DNA of 59,214 nucleotides from Desulfacinum infernum DSM 9756 (GCF_900129305.1 NZ_FQVB01000029.1:1-59214); one strand, 5' to 3'; positions 24,797-34,511 are shown, counted from the first letter of the stretch. Notes: generated from the sequence alone by a model not told the origin. Numbers and translations are program-made.

Positions 24797-26110
24797 TCAC
24801 GCCTTGACGATCTTTTCCCGCCCCTCCTGCACGTTCTTGGTGGCGTTTCTCGTGTCGATCACCAGGGTGGCATGCTTCACGATCCAGGGGTAGTCGTAGG
24901 CGCTGTGATCGGTGAGGATGACCACGGCGTCCATGGCCCCCAGCGTTTCCTCCGTGAGCTCTGTCGATTCCAGCTGAAAGGCGTGCTTGCGGCCGGGCTT
25001 CAGCTTGGGGATGTGCGGGTCGTTGTAGTGGATGAGGGCGCCGCGCTTCTCCAGAAGCTCCATGATGGCATAAGACGGGGACTCCCGGTCGTCATCGATG
25101 TCCTTCTTGTAGGCGACTCCCAGAACCAGGATCTTGGATCCCTTGAGACACTTGCCCTGCTCATTGAGCGCCTCCATGATCCTTTCCAGAACGTAGTAGG
25201 GCATGGACACGTTTACTTCGCCGGCCAGTTGGATGAAGCGGGTGGCGAAGTCGTATTCCCGGGCCTTCCAGGAGAGATAGAACGGGTCGATGGGGATACA
25301 GTGTCCTCCCAGGCCCGGACCGGGATAGAAGGGGGTGAACCCGAAGGGTTTGGTGGAGGCCGCTTCGATCACTTCCCAGATATCGATTCCCATGCGCAGG
25401 GCAAGAACCTTCAATTCGTTGACGAGAGCGATGTTGACACTGCGGTAGATGTTTTCCAGCAGCTTGGTGAGTTCGGCAACGCGCGTGCTGGATACCGGCA
25501 CCACGCGGGTGACGGCGTGGGCGTAAAGGGCCTTGGCGCATTCCAGGCACGGGGGGGTCACGCCCCCCACCACCTTGGGGATGTTTCCCGTGTGGTAGTT
25601 GGGGTTTCCCGGGTCTTCCCGTTCCGGGGAAAAGGCGAGGAAGAAGTCTTTTCCCACACGGAGTCCCGTCTTTTCCAGTTCCGGAAGCATGAGCTCTTCC
25701 GTGGTCCCGGGATAGGTGGTGCTTTCCAGGACCACCAGTTGCCCGGGTCTCAGGTGTTTTGCTATGGTCTTCGTGGTGCTTTCGATGAACCTCAGGTCCG
25801 GTTCCATCTTGTCGGTAAGCGGCGTGGGTACGCAGATGATGATGCAGTCGGCTTCCCGGAGTTTTTCGAAGCTGATGGTCACGTCCAGTTGGCCGGCGTC
25901 CAGGAAGCGCTGGATCGGTTCGATGGGAATGTGGCGGATGTAGCTTTTGCCGTGCAGCAGGGCGTTGATCTTGGCGCTGTCCACATCGAAGCCCATGAGG
26001 GGGAAACCCGCCTCTCCGAATCGAATGAGCAGGGGCAGGCCCACGTAGCCCAGCCCGATGATGCCGACGGTGGCTTGCTTTTCTTGGATCTTCCGGAGCA
26101 GTTCGTTCAT
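24797..26110 (-). CDS. UDP-sugar 6-dehydrogenase (WbpA/UDP-GlcNAc dehydrogenase type)
   Basis: This 437-residue NAD-dependent nucleotide-sugar dehydrogenase oxidises the C6 alcohol of a UDP-hexose or UDP-HexNAc to the acid in two steps. The Rossmann motif is IIGLGYVGLP, and the catalytic Cys is in GGHCIPIDPFYLSW. VLESTTYPGTTEE and SPEREDPGN also fit. The sequence type resembles WbpA/TviB enzymes that act on UDP-GlcNAc rather than UDP-glucose. ATG 26110 follows GGAGG; the 32-residue extension is rejected. It is divergent from the 4-epimerase, a common pairing for N-acetyl-galactosaminuronic acid synthesis. Confidence 0.9.
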   Translation of the reverse strand: MNELLRKIQEKQATVGIIGLGYVGLPLLIRFGEAGFPLMGFDVDSAKINALLHGKSYIRHIPIEPIQRFLDAGQLDVTISFEKLREADCIIICVPTPLTDKMEPDLRFIESTTKTIAKHLRPGQLVVLESTTYPGTTEELMLPELEKTGLRVGKDFFLAFSPEREDPGNPNYHTGNIPKVVGGVTPPCLECAKALYAHAVTRVVPVSSTRVAELTKLLENIYRSVNIALVNELKVLALRMGIDIWEVIEAASTKPFGFTPFYPGPGLGGHCIPIDPFYLSWKAREYDFATRFIQLAGEVNVSMPYYVLERIMEALNEQGKCLKGSKILVLGVAYKKDIDDDRESPSYAIMELLEKRGALIHYNDPHIPKLKPGRKHAFQLESTELTEETLGAMDAVVILTDHSAYDYPWIVKHATLVIDTRNATKNVQEGREKIVKA

Positions 26111-26199
26111 CGTGTGTCGCCTCCAGGAAAACAGAACATGGTCCAACGGATCATGGTGTGCAATTGAGTGCATTCTGCCAGCGGGGGGATGAAAGAGCA

Positions 26200-27201
26200 A
26201 TGCCAAAAGAGGGATCAGGGAACGGGACTTGCGTGGTGACGGGAGCCGCGGGTTTTGTGGGCAGCCACCTCTGCCGGCGTCTCTTGGATTTGGGATGCCG
26301 CGTGATCGGTGTGGACAACTTCTTTTCCGGACATCGGGATAACATGCAGGAGTTCCAGGACCATCCGCGCTTTTTCTTCCACGAGCGCTCCGTGACGGAG
26401 AGGAACCTGCTCTCGGACCTGGCGGTGGACTACGGCCCTCCCTCCGTGATCTTTCACCTGGCGGCCATTGTGAGTGTTCCCTATTCCGTGGAGCATCCGC
26501 AAGAAACTCGCGAGGTCAACTACCTGGCCACGGTCCGGCTGTTGGAGGAAGCCCGTAACCTGGGCTGCTCCCGGTTCGTTTTTGCAGGATCGGCCGCGGA
26601 ATACGGAAACGACATGCGGCTTCCTTTGAAGGAGGCCTATGCCGGAGGCGAAACCTCCTGGCTCAGCCCCTACGGAGAGGCCAAGTACCGGTCGTCCAAG
26701 GCCGTGGGCGCTTGTGGCTATGGGCCGCGGGGGGTGGCGCTTCGGTGCTTCAATATCTACGGGCCCCGGCAGGATCCATCCAGCCCCTACAGTGGCGTGA
26801 TTTCGCGCTTTGCGGAACTGGCCGTTCAGGGCGAGCCACTCACCATTTTCGGGGACGGCCGACAGACCCGGGATTTCGTCTATGTTTCCGACGTGGTGGA
26901 GGCCTACTGCCGGGCGGCGGGGTTGGATCCTTCCGCACCGAAGGTTCCTGCCGGCATCTACAACGTGGGGTCCGGAACCCGCACGTCCGTCCTGGAGCTG
27001 GCCCGCCTGATTCTGAACTTGACAGAACGCGGGGAATCCATCAGGTTTTACCCAGAGCGTCCAGGCGACATCCGCCACAGCGTGGCTTCCATCGACGCCA
27101 TCCAGGCGGCCATGGCCTGGCGTCCCCACATCTCTTTGGAAGAGGGTCTCAGAAGAACACTCCGTTGGATGCAAGGCCGGAGGGCGGTGAAACCCGCCTG
27201 A
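26200..27201 (+). CDS. NAD-dependent epimerase, probable UDP-GlcNAc/UDP-GlcNAcA 4-epimerase
   Basis: This 333-residue extended SDR has Rossmann motif TGAAGFVGSHL and NFFSGHRDN. The catalytic pair is in SPYGEAKYRSSK (YxxxK), and RCFNIYGPRQDPSSPYSGVISRF is typical of WbpP-like 4-epimerases. ATG 26200 follows a weak GAAAGAG; a GTG at 26158 is open but adds non-conserved residues. It faces the UDP-sugar dehydrogenase across about 90 bases, so both probably serve one surface-polysaccharide sugar. Exact substrate is inference. Confidence 0.88.
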   Translation: MPKEGSGNGTCVVTGAAGFVGSHLCRRLLDLGCRVIGVDNFFSGHRDNMQEFQDHPRFFFHERSVTERNLLSDLAVDYGPPSVIFHLAAIVSVPYSVEHPQETREVNYLATVRLLEEARNLGCSRFVFAGSAAEYGNDMRLPLKEAYAGGETSWLSPYGEAKYRSSKAVGACGYGPRGVALRCFNIYGPRQDPSSPYSGVISRFAELAVQGEPLTIFGDGRQTRDFVYVSDVVEAYCRAAGLDPSAPKVPAGIYNVGSGTRTSVLELARLILNLTERGESIRFYPERPGDIRHSVASIDAIQAAMAWRPHISLEEGLRRTLRWMQGRRAVKPA

Positions 27202-27229
27202 GGCGATGGCGTGACACAAGGAGGAAGCC

Positions 27230-28096
27230 GTGAAGAAGAAGCTTTTCATCTGTTTGGTGCTCTTGGCTGTCGCGGCGATCGTGGTCACCTGCAAGGATTC
27301 GGAAAAGGGGGCCAAACTGGGTTCCAGTCGGGCCCTGCAGCCGTATCAGGCCATGGACTTCAGTCACCTGCTGGGCATGGAGGGGTTCAGCGAAGCCCTG
27401 CTCAACACCCACTTCGCCCTCTACAAGGGATACGTGGCCAACACCAACGATCTCCTGGAAAAGATCCGGTCCTACGCCAAGTCCGGCCGCACCGATACGC
27501 CGGAATATGCGGAACTGAAACGCCGGCTGGGCTTTGAATTCAACGGCATGAAACTCCATGAGCTCTATTTCGGAAACCTGGGCGGCGCCGGCGTTCTGCC
27601 CGAAGACAACGCCCTCTATGATGCCATCGAGGAAAATTTCGGATCCTTCGAAAACTGGAAGAAGGACTTTACGGCCACGGGCAAAATGCGCGGGATCGGC
27701 TGGGTGATTCTCTACCAGGATCCCGCCACCGGGAGGCTCGTCAATACGTGGATCAACGAACATGAAACGGGGCATCTCACCGGATGCGTTCCCCTGGTGG
27801 TCCTGGACGTGTTTGAGCATGCCTACCTGACCGACTACGGCCTGGACCGTGCCGCCTACATGGACGCTTTCTTCAAGAACCTGGACTGGAAGGCGGTGCT
27901 GGAACGGTTCGGCGTGGAAGTGCCCGAAGGGGCCATTCCGGAAAAACCCAAAACGGTGGAAAAGGAGAAATCGGCGGAGAAAGAAGCTCCTCCCCCCGCT
28001 TCCACCACCAAGGAAGAACACCACGGCGGTGAATCGTCCGCCGAAAAAGCAGTAAGAACTCATGAAGGTAAGACCGGACAATCGGGTCACGCTTAG
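27230..28096 (+). CDS. Exported Fe/Mn superoxide dismutase, possible lipoprotein
   Basis: This 288-residue protein has a signal sequence (KKKLFICLVLLAVAAIVVTC) with a possible lipobox Cys21, then an iron/manganese SOD fold. Metal ligands are recognisable as His61 (NTHFALYKGY), His110 (GMKLHELYFGN), Asp193 and His197 (LDVFEHAYLTDYG). It would dismutate superoxide outside the cytoplasm. A tail of about 60 residues rich in Lys, Glu, Pro and Ser, with a His-His pair, follows the fold and is not part of normal SODs. The TAG stop is the first triplet of a repeat element. Confidence 0.88.
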   Translation: MKKKLFICLVLLAVAAIVVTCKDSEKGAKLGSSRALQPYQAMDFSHLLGMEGFSEALLNTHFALYKGYVANTNDLLEKIRSYAKSGRTDTPEYAELKRRLGFEFNGMKLHELYFGNLGGAGVLPEDNALYDAIEENFGSFENWKKDFTATGKMRGIGWVILYQDPATGRLVNTWINEHETGHLTGCVPLVVLDVFEHAYLTDYGLDRAAYMDAFFKNLDWKAVLERFGVEVPEGAIPEKPKTVEKEKSAEKEAPPPASTTKEEHHGGESSAEKAVRTHEGKTGQSGHA

Positions 28097-28241
28097 GAGG
28101 CTGCCCGAGAACTGCTCAAACCGTCACTCCCGCGCAGGCGGGAGTCCATAAGTTGCCGGAAATCCTGGATCCCCGCTTCCGCGGGGATGACGGATGGACG
28201 TTGGAAGGGGCAAATGAGCCATTTTCAGACAAGCTCGCTTA
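28093..28241. repeat. TAGGAG-type repeat element, copy 3 (reverse), docked on the SOD stop
   Basis: Begins TTAGGAGGCTGCCCGAGAA, whose TAG (28094-28096) is the SOD stop codon, and ends CAGACAAGCTCGCTTAGG. Internal palindromes are those of copy 1 inverted. Confidence 0.85.
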
Positions 28242-28330
28242 GGAGCTTGTCTGAAAAAGCTGGGGATCGGCGATTTTCTCGTAGCGCAGCCCTGCAGGGC
28301 TGGCTGCGCGAGAACCGGTCACCTTGACAT
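28240..28330. repeat. GCAGCCCT-palindrome repeat
   Basis: Starts TTAGGAGCTTGTCTGA and contains TCTCGTAGCGCAGCCCTGC with AGGGCTGGCTGCG; related to 24340-24410 and 35707-35833. Between here and 28390 I see nothing else. Confidence 0.65.
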
Positions 28331-28390
28331 TTGGTTGTGATGACGAGGACGGAGGCGTCACTCCCACGTCCTGCCGAGCTCCTAACCCTA

Positions 28391-28431
28391 CCCGCCCGGG
28401 CGGCACCTCCAGGTGACCGGGCGGGCTTTTT
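28391..28431 (+). terminator. Strong terminator just upstream of the GlnD-like gene
   Basis: CCCGCCCGG (28391-28399) pairs with CCGGGCGGG (28417-28425), then CTTTTT. It lies only 28 bases before the start codon of the next gene, so it either ends transcription from the SOD side or acts as an attenuator. Confidence 0.85.
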
Positions 28432-28458
28432 CATCCGCCTCTCGTGGAAAGGTGAGCC

Positions 28459-31050
28459 ATGGAAAACATTGTGGAATCTCTGAAACGCCAGCGGGAACAG
28501 ATCCTTCAGAGCGCCGATGAGGGGATGCTTCGTCGGCACATGAGCCTTCTCGAGATCGCCATCATCTCCCTCCACAACCGGCTGGTCAACCGGATGGCGC
28601 CCGATTCGGAAAGGTTTCGCTCCAGCGGCGCCATTGCGGCCTTGGGGGCCCTGGGGCGCGGCTTTCTGGGACCTCGGGACACGGTGTCGCTCCTGTGGCT
28701 TCGAGCGGAAACCTTCCCCTGGGGGGAAGGGTGGCAGGAAGACATCCTGGACCCGCTTCGGGAAGCGGGCTGGGATGTGGAGATGCGCGTGGCATCCATT
28801 CCCGAAGTCCTGGAGGAGGCGGAAAAGGATAAGGACCTCTTCTTCCAGTTGATGGAAGCCCGTTACCTGTCCGGAAACAGGCAGCTGGTGAACGAACTGG
28901 ACTACTCCCTGGACGATTTCGTGGCCCGCAACCAGGAGCGGCTCTTTTCGCACCTCTATGAAGGCCTCCGTCGCCGTCAGACACGCCTTTCCCAGCCGGA
29001 AAACTGGCTGGAACCGGACCTCCTGGAAAGCCCCGGCGGGCTGAACGATATCGACACCATCCGTTTCGCCGCCAGGGTGTTGCTGGGAGTGCGGTGCGTG
29101 GAGGATGCCATCTTCCAGGGGTATCTCACGCGCTGGGAAGCCGACCGCCTGGAGACGGCGGAAAAGAGCCAGCGGAAATGGCTAGGGCTATTGCGCGCCC
29201 TGAAGGGGGGCAAGGAGTCCGTCCTGGATTTCGACGTGCAGGAGACGTTGGCCGAAAAGCTGGGTTATTCCGGCCGCTCAGGCTTTCTGCCGGTGGAAAC
29301 CTTCATGCAGGAAGTGCATCAGACCTTCCACGACGTCTTTTGCGTCTCTTCCGAATTTTGCGAACGCCTCCAGGAGACCGGAAAGCTGGCCGAGGTGCCC
29401 ATGGAGGGCCCGTCCTTCACCCTGGAGGACGGCCTTTCGGTGGTGCACGGGAGGATCCAGGTGGACCCTTCCAGGTATCAGCCCACGGCGTCCAATGTCC
29501 TGCGGCTGTTTGTCCTGGCTGCTGAACATCAACTGGGGTTTTCCAGTTCCACGCGCCGGTGGATCCTGCATCACAAGAACGTGGTGGATTCCGCCTCCGA
29601 GGACGAAGGGGTGCGGGACGCCTTCCTGGACCTGCTCCGCAAGGACGGCCCGGGCATTGCCTCTCTTCGCCGTTTTTCCAATTACGGTCTGCTTCGGGCC
29701 CTCATCCCCGAAACGGCCCTGGTTCATGGGCTGGTCCAGCACGATGCCTTCCACGTCTATCCGGTCCATGAGCACCACCTGCGCACCCTGCGGGAAATCA
29801 AGCGCATCCTCCGGGGAGATTATGAGGACGAAGAACCGGAGGTGACCCGCCTTGCCAGGAGTTTGCCGGACGTGACCTGGCTCTATCTGGCCGCTCTATT
29901 GCACGACATCGGCAAACACGCGGGAAGAGACCACGCCCGGCACGGGGCCGATATGTTCCCCGTGATCGCGCAAAGGCTGGGGCTGGAAAAGGCGGGTACC
30001 GAGACGGTGGCCTTTCTCATCCGCCATCACCTGCTTCTCATGGACACGGCCGCCATGCGGGATCTGGGGGACATGGAGATGCTGCTCCAGTGCGCCCGCA
30101 TCATCGGGGAACCCGACCGCCTCCAGCAGCTCCTGGTGCTCACCATGGCCGACATGATGGCCACGGGCCCCAAGGCGCAGCAGAAATGGCAGGAGACGCC
30201 GGTTCACGACCTCTACGAACGGCTGCTCTATCTGCTGGAAAAGGGCGAGCCCAGCGAAGAAGTGCTGGCGGATCGGGTGGAGAGGATCAAGGACGTGGTC
30301 TTTGCCCAGGTGGCGGACGTGGTGGACCGGATGCGGTTGGAAGAGCATTTCGCCCAGTTGCCGCCTCGATATCTGCTGTCCATCGACCCGGAAGAGATGG
30401 CAGCACACCTGCGCCTGGAAATGCGCCTGGGCGGGGAGCCGGACGCCTTCGTTTGGGACGTGCGCGAGGAAAACGGGACGGTGGCCATCACGGTGGTGAG
30501 TCGCGAGATGCCGGGACTTCTGGCGCGTGCGGCGGGCATTTTGACCCTGCACCACCTGGATATCCGGGACGCGCGGGTCTTCACCAAGAAGAACGGCGTG
30601 GTGCTTCTCCTCTTCCGGTGTCTTCAGGAGGAAAATGCCGATGCTTTGGCGGTGGACTGGAGCCGGGTGCAGGAGGATATGGGTCGGCTTCTGGAAGGAA
30701 AATTGGCCCTGGATTACCGGATCTCGGCCCATGCGGCCGCCATGGGACGGCGGGCGGCCGCGTCTTCCCCCAAATCGGCCAGTCAGGTGTACGTGGATAA
30801 CGAATCCGCTCGGGAATACACCATCGTGGAGGTCTACACGGCGGACCGGCCGGGATTGCTCTATGCCATCACCCGCACCCTTTTGGAGCTTCACCTGCGG
30901 ATCTATGTAGCCAAGATCACCACCAAGGTGGATCAGGTGGCGGACATCTTTTATGTGAAAAATCATCGCGGTGAAAAGATGACGGACCCGGAACAGATCG
31001 AAGAGCTCCGCCGGGCGCTTCTCTTTTGGCTGGACGGCCCGTCCCTGTGA
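28459..31050 (+). CDS. glnD: GlnD-family protein with degenerate nucleotidyltransferase site
   Basis: At 863 residues this has full GlnD layout: NTase-like region (~25-140), GlnD linker (SPGGLNDIDTIRFAAR), HD phosphohydrolase (ALLHDIGKHAGRDHARHGADM, His482-Asp483) and two ACT domains (~675-745 and ~785-860). GlnD uridylylates PII at low nitrogen and removes UMP at high glutamine. Here the catalytic GGYGR becomes GALGR (63-67) and the DxD metal pair becomes Thr75-Val-Ser77, so uridylylation should be lost while the HD removing activity may remain. No glnB or amt lies nearby. The ATG follows GAAAGGTGAG. Confidence 0.9.
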   Translation: MENIVESLKRQREQILQSADEGMLRRHMSLLEIAIISLHNRLVNRMAPDSERFRSSGAIAALGALGRGFLGPRDTVSLLWLRAETFPWGEGWQEDILDPLREAGWDVEMRVASIPEVLEEAEKDKDLFFQLMEARYLSGNRQLVNELDYSLDDFVARNQERLFSHLYEGLRRRQTRLSQPENWLEPDLLESPGGLNDIDTIRFAARVLLGVRCVEDAIFQGYLTRWEADRLETAEKSQRKWLGLLRALKGGKESVLDFDVQETLAEKLGYSGRSGFLPVETFMQEVHQTFHDVFCVSSEFCERLQETGKLAEVPMEGPSFTLEDGLSVVHGRIQVDPSRYQPTASNVLRLFVLAAEHQLGFSSSTRRWILHHKNVVDSASEDEGVRDAFLDLLRKDGPGIASLRRFSNYGLLRALIPETALVHGLVQHDAFHVYPVHEHHLRTLREIKRILRGDYEDEEPEVTRLARSLPDVTWLYLAALLHDIGKHAGRDHARHGADMFPVIAQRLGLEKAGTETVAFLIRHHLLLMDTAAMRDLGDMEMLLQCARIIGEPDRLQQLLVLTMADMMATGPKAQQKWQETPVHDLYERLLYLLEKGEPSEEVLADRVERIKDVVFAQVADVVDRMRLEEHFAQLPPRYLLSIDPEEMAAHLRLEMRLGGEPDAFVWDVREENGTVAITVVSREMPGLLARAAGILTLHHLDIRDARVFTKKNGVVLLLFRCLQEENADALAVDWSRVQEDMGRLLEGKLALDYRISAHAAAMGRRAAASSPKSASQVYVDNESAREYTIVEVYTADRPGLLYAITRTLLELHLRIYVAKITTKVDQVADIFYVKNHRGEKMTDPEQIEELRRALLFWLDGPSL

Positions 31051-31154
31051 TTCATCGCCTTGCCCGATGGGGAAAAGAGATTAAGTTGATCTAGAGACGG
31101 CATTGGTGGATGGAGATCCCATGGGGAGCACCGTGAAGGGGCCGAGGAGTTCTC

Positions 31155-32174
31155 TTGTACATTCGCTACGTTCGATACCGGGGTGCAGCCCGTTACGTGC
31201 TGAGGACCTCCTACTGGGACGGAACCTGCTACAGGTGTCGGGACATCCTGGACCTGGGGGATGACCCCGAGGCCTACATCGTCTATGTGGGCGGAAACGG
31301 CTTCTACTTCCGCCCGGAAGTGGAAGAGGCGCTGGCGGAGCGGGGGATCGAATGGGAAACGGAGGACTTGGAACGGGCCTTTCTTCCCTACCTGGATCCC
31401 CACATCCGAAGGATCATTGAAAACTTCACGTTTTCGCCATCCCGGAAGGCGAGGCCCGGTGGGGGCCGACGGAAGGCCGCCGATCGGCAGGACCATCTTC
31501 ACCCCTTCGACAAGCGACGCATGCACTTTCTTCGGTGCGGCCGCATCGACATGGGCAACCTGGAAGGACGGCCCTGGAAGTTTCTAAACATCCTCCTGGG
31601 GAAAAGTCGCGACGAAATGGAACATGTCATCGAAGGCATGGAAGCGGACCTTCGGCCCCACGAGAGGCGAAGCTACCTTTTTACGGCCCTGGAACTGCAA
31701 AAGTATTTCCCCCATCACCTGCTCAAGAACAACCCCGCCGCCCTGGATCCGGAGAAGGTGGACGGGTGTTTTCTGGAGGAAATCTGCCGGCTCAATGAAA
31801 GCCGCCGGTTCTTCGCCGGTGTGGACGACCACGATCCCCGAAGGCTCCATCCCTACCTGGTCAAGTACGTGATCATGTACTTCGATCATTCCTTTGCGCC
31901 CGGATCTTTTCTGGACGAGATGCTCCGCGATTTCATCTGGAACCGCCAGTTTCGGTTCCCCGGCGGCCCGCCTAAGGCGTCCATGCCGGAAAAGGAGGCG
32001 TGTTCCTGCCTGGGAATCAGCGAGGCGGAGTACCGGGCCATGAGCCCGGAGGCCCTGGCCCGTTGTTACAAGCGCTGCGCCAAGAAGCATCATCCCGACG
32101 CGGGAGGCGACCACGAAACCTTCATTCGCATGACCGAGGCCTACGAGGTCCTGGCCCGCCGCAAGGGCCGGTAA
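31155..32174 (+). CDS. J-domain protein with unknown N-terminal region
   Basis: This 339-residue protein ends in a J domain: MSPEALARCYKRCAKKHHPD with the essential His-Pro-Asp at 313-315, then AGGDHETFIRMTEAYEVL. J domains stimulate DnaK-type chaperones. The first ~290 residues match nothing I know; they contain CYRCRD near the start and a basic, Gly-rich linker around residue 100. The start is TTG 31155 behind GAGGAG. It may recruit DnaK to a specific client. No dnaK or grpE is nearby. Confidence 0.8.
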   Translation: MYIRYVRYRGAARYVLRTSYWDGTCYRCRDILDLGDDPEAYIVYVGGNGFYFRPEVEEALAERGIEWETEDLERAFLPYLDPHIRRIIENFTFSPSRKARPGGGRRKAADRQDHLHPFDKRRMHFLRCGRIDMGNLEGRPWKFLNILLGKSRDEMEHVIEGMEADLRPHERRSYLFTALELQKYFPHHLLKNNPAALDPEKVDGCFLEEICRLNESRRFFAGVDDHDPRRLHPYLVKYVIMYFDHSFAPGSFLDEMLRDFIWNRQFRFPGGPPKASMPEKEACSCLGISEAEYRAMSPEALARCYKRCAKKHHPDAGGDHETFIRMTEAYEVLARRKGR

Positions 32175-32269
32175 CGGACGTTGGGAAACGGCTGCAGCAT
32201 CCTTCGCCCCCATGTTTCAGGTGCGGGGCCAGAGATCGCGTTTCATATAGACCCCAAAAAGGCGACTCA

Positions 32270-32385
32270 CGTCTCCGGTTTCTTTGTCACCGCAGGATAG
32301 CCGGGCGGGGCTAAACCCCGCCCCTCCCCAAAAGGTTGACTCGCTTTCGTAGGTGCGGGCTTTACGCCCGCCCGGCTGCACCGCA
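32270..32385. repeat. Bipartite GC-rich palindrome repeat in the 32175-32475 gap
   Basis: Hairpin GGGCGGGGCTAAACCCCGCC and, about 30 bases on, GTGCGGGCTTTACGCCCGC. Same family as 13745, 24530 and 51284. The rest of the gap shows only a short GATCGCGTTTCATATA fragment of another repeat near 32236. Confidence 0.75.
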
Positions 32386-32475
32386 CGATAGGAAAGAAAC
32401 GGCTATCTCGCCATGAATTCAAAAGATACCTTCCAAGTGGGTTCGTTTGGCGAAAAAGACATTTAGCCCTTTATT

Positions 32476-34023
32476 TCATCCCCTTGTGCGATGAGGGTCG
32501 GCGAGATCCCGGCCCGGAAGGAGCGCCAGGGGTGAGCTGATCCCGCTTTGTTCCCCGTTGGTTCTGAAAAAGTCCATCATCTGGGTGAGCTGGTCCGTGA
32601 CCGTGGTGAAACTCTGAATCACCTGTTCCAGCTCGTGCATGGCTCGGCTGATCTGTTCCACCCCCAAAGACTGTTCCTGGCCGGATGCGGCCACGTCCTT
32701 GATGAGTTGACTCACCTTGCGCGCTTGGATGGCCACCTCCCGGTACGCCGCATCGGTTTTCTGGACCAGGGCGCGGCCTTCCTGGGTTTTGATCTGGGCC
32801 GTGCGAATGAGATCACCGGTGGATTTGGCTGCTTCCGAGGCGCGGCGGGCCAGGCCGCGCACCTCGTCGGCCACCACGGCGAAGCCCTGGCCGGCTTCTC
32901 CCGCCCGGGCCGCTTCCACCGCCGCGTTGAGGGCCAGAAGATTCGTCTGGAAGGCGATTTCGTCGATGTCCTTGATGATGCCCGCCATGGTTTCCGTGGT
33001 GGCCACAATCTGGTCGAACGAGGCCATACAATCCTTCATGACCTTGTTGGCTTGCACCAGTTTCTCGTCGTTGTCCCGCATCATGGAGTCGGCTTGGGCG
33101 CATTTGTCCGCCCCTTGGCGGATCATGGAAGTAATCTCCTCCAGGGAGGCGGACGTCTCCTCGATGGAGGCCGCCTGGGAGCTGGTGCCCTCGCTGACCC
33201 GGACGGCCGTCTCACGGGCCTGGCGGAGGGTATCGCGGAAATTTTGGGACAACTGATTGACGGAGTCGGCCAGCTGTCCCAGTTCGTCCCGACTTCGGTG
33301 TTTGATCTCCACGGTGAGATCGCCTTCGGCCAGGCGCCGAATGGCGCCCACGATGCGTTCCAGTGGGCGGGTGACAAAGAAGGAGAGAATGAGAACCAAT
33401 GCCCCGGCCAGGACCATCGTTCCGAGCAGGCTTCCCACGGCGCTCAAGGTGCGCATCTTGGCCAAGTGGGCGAAAAGGGGCGAGGCGTCCCGTCGGACCA
33501 GCAGGCCGCCGAGAACCTTTCGGGATGCTCCGTGGCAGTGGTAACAGGAGGGTTCATTGAGAATGGGGGTGACGACGGCAATTTTCGGGCCGCTTGGGGC
33601 CTCCTCCAAGGCGACCGTCTGCTCCACGCTCTGTCCCGACAGGGAACTTTCGATGTTCGTCAGAATGTTTCCGGAAAGACCCAGAGAACGCAGATCGCTT
33701 CTCAGCTGATCTTCTCGTGTGGCGTAGGTGACTTTGCCCACAAAGTCATAGATGTAGATGTCCAGGTCCTGGAACTTCGCTCCGATATCCATCAGTTGCT
33801 GTTCCAGGGCGCCCTCGGCCCCCGTGGCCATGGGGTGCTTGATGGAAGCGTAAACCGAATCGGCCAAGAGGCGCCCCGTTTCCAGGCCTTCTTGAAGGAG
33901 CCTCTCCCTCTGCATCCACCAGTTGGCTCCGGCTGCACCGAGAAAAACCACCAACACCGTGGAGGCCACGATCATCAAGACCTTGCCCTGAAGACTGAAT
34001 AGCAATTGCCTGACTCGCTGCAT
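32476..34023 (-). CDS. Methyl-accepting chemotaxis protein with haem-binding sensor
   Basis: This 515-residue chemoreceptor has TM1 at about residues 12-33, a periplasmic sensor, TM2 at about 193-217, a HAMP domain, then a signalling domain with the hairpin tip [22 protein letters not shown]-like core. The sensor contains CYHCH (160-164), a CxxCH c-type haem site near its end, as in DcrA-like redox/oxygen sensors. It would relay redox or oxygen changes to CheA. ATG 34023 sits behind GGGGAGGGG; the longer frame running into the cytochrome gene is rejected. A tetrahaem cytochrome gene ends 20 bases upstream. Confidence 0.92.
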   Translation of the reverse strand: MQRVRQLLFSLQGKVLMIVASTVLVVFLGAAGANWWMQRERLLQEGLETGRLLADSVYASIKHPMATGAEGALEQQLMDIGAKFQDLDIYIYDFVGKVTYATREDQLRSDLRSLGLSGNILTNIESSLSGQSVEQTVALEEAPSGPKIAVVTPILNEPSCYHCHGASRKVLGGLLVRRDASPLFAHLAKMRTLSAVGSLLGTMVLAGALVLILSFFVTRPLERIVGAIRRLAEGDLTVEIKHRSRDELGQLADSVNQLSQNFRDTLRQARETAVRVSEGTSSQAASIEETSASLEEITSMIRQGADKCAQADSMMRDNDEKLVQANKVMKDCMASFDQIVATTETMAGIIKDIDEIAFQTNLLALNAAVEAARAGEAGQGFAVVADEVRGLARRASEAAKSTGDLIRTAQIKTQEGRALVQKTDAAYREVAIQARKVSQLIKDVAASGQEQSLGVEQISRAMHELEQVIQSFTTVTDQLTQMMDFFRTNGEQSGISSPLALLPGRDLADPHRTRG

Positions 34024-34043
34024 GGAACCCCTCCCCGCCTCTT

Positions 34044-34511
34044 CTAGTGCGCACCGCTGCGGATCAGGGGTTGGAAGTTGAACGCGCGGACCCGTTCTTC
34101 GTTGTGGCATCGGCGGCAGTCTTGGATGGTCAGATCCCCTTGAATATGCTCCGGGTCCTCGGTTTCCACATGGAGGGATCCCGGGCCGTGGCAGGATTCG
34201 CAACCCAGGTCTTTCATGGTCGGAGTGGACACCGGGTCCACGAAGCCCCCGGGCTGCCCGAACCCGGTGGTGTGACAGCCGTAGCACTGCTGCAGCTCCT
34301 GAGGAGTGAGGCCGTCCTGGAGTTTTTCGATGCTTTGGAAGGAATGGTGCTTTTTGGAGTATTCGGTGAAGCGCCGGTACTCGGCCTCGTGGCATTGGGC
34401 GCACGTTTCGTTTCCCACGTAGCTCTTGGGGGCGTCCTGGGCATGGAGGGCGGCCCCTCCCCAACAGACCAGCACGGGCATTGCCGCGGCCAATAGAAGT
34501 CGTTTCAGCAT
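34044..34511 (-). CDS. Periplasmic tetrahaem c-type cytochrome
   Basis: This 155-residue exported protein has a signal peptide (residues 1-25, ending LHAQ) and four CxxCH haem sites at 37-41, 76-80, 104-108 and 132-136, in the pattern of cytochrome c554-like proteins. Additional His (HH at 55-56, and later ones) could be distal ligands. ATG 34511 follows GGGAGGAG. It is the first gene of a two-gene operon with the haem chemoreceptor, so it may pass electrons to or from the sensor, or act as a redox relay sensed by it. The physiological partner is inference. Confidence 0.9.
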   Translation of the reverse strand: MLKRLLLAAAMPVLVCWGGAALHAQDAPKSYVGNETCAQCHEAEYRRFTEYSKKHHSFQSIEKLQDGLTPQELQQCYGCHTTGFGQPGGFVDPVSTPTMKDLGCESCHGPGSLHVETEDPEHIQGDLTIQDCRRCHNEERVRAFNFQPLIRSGAH

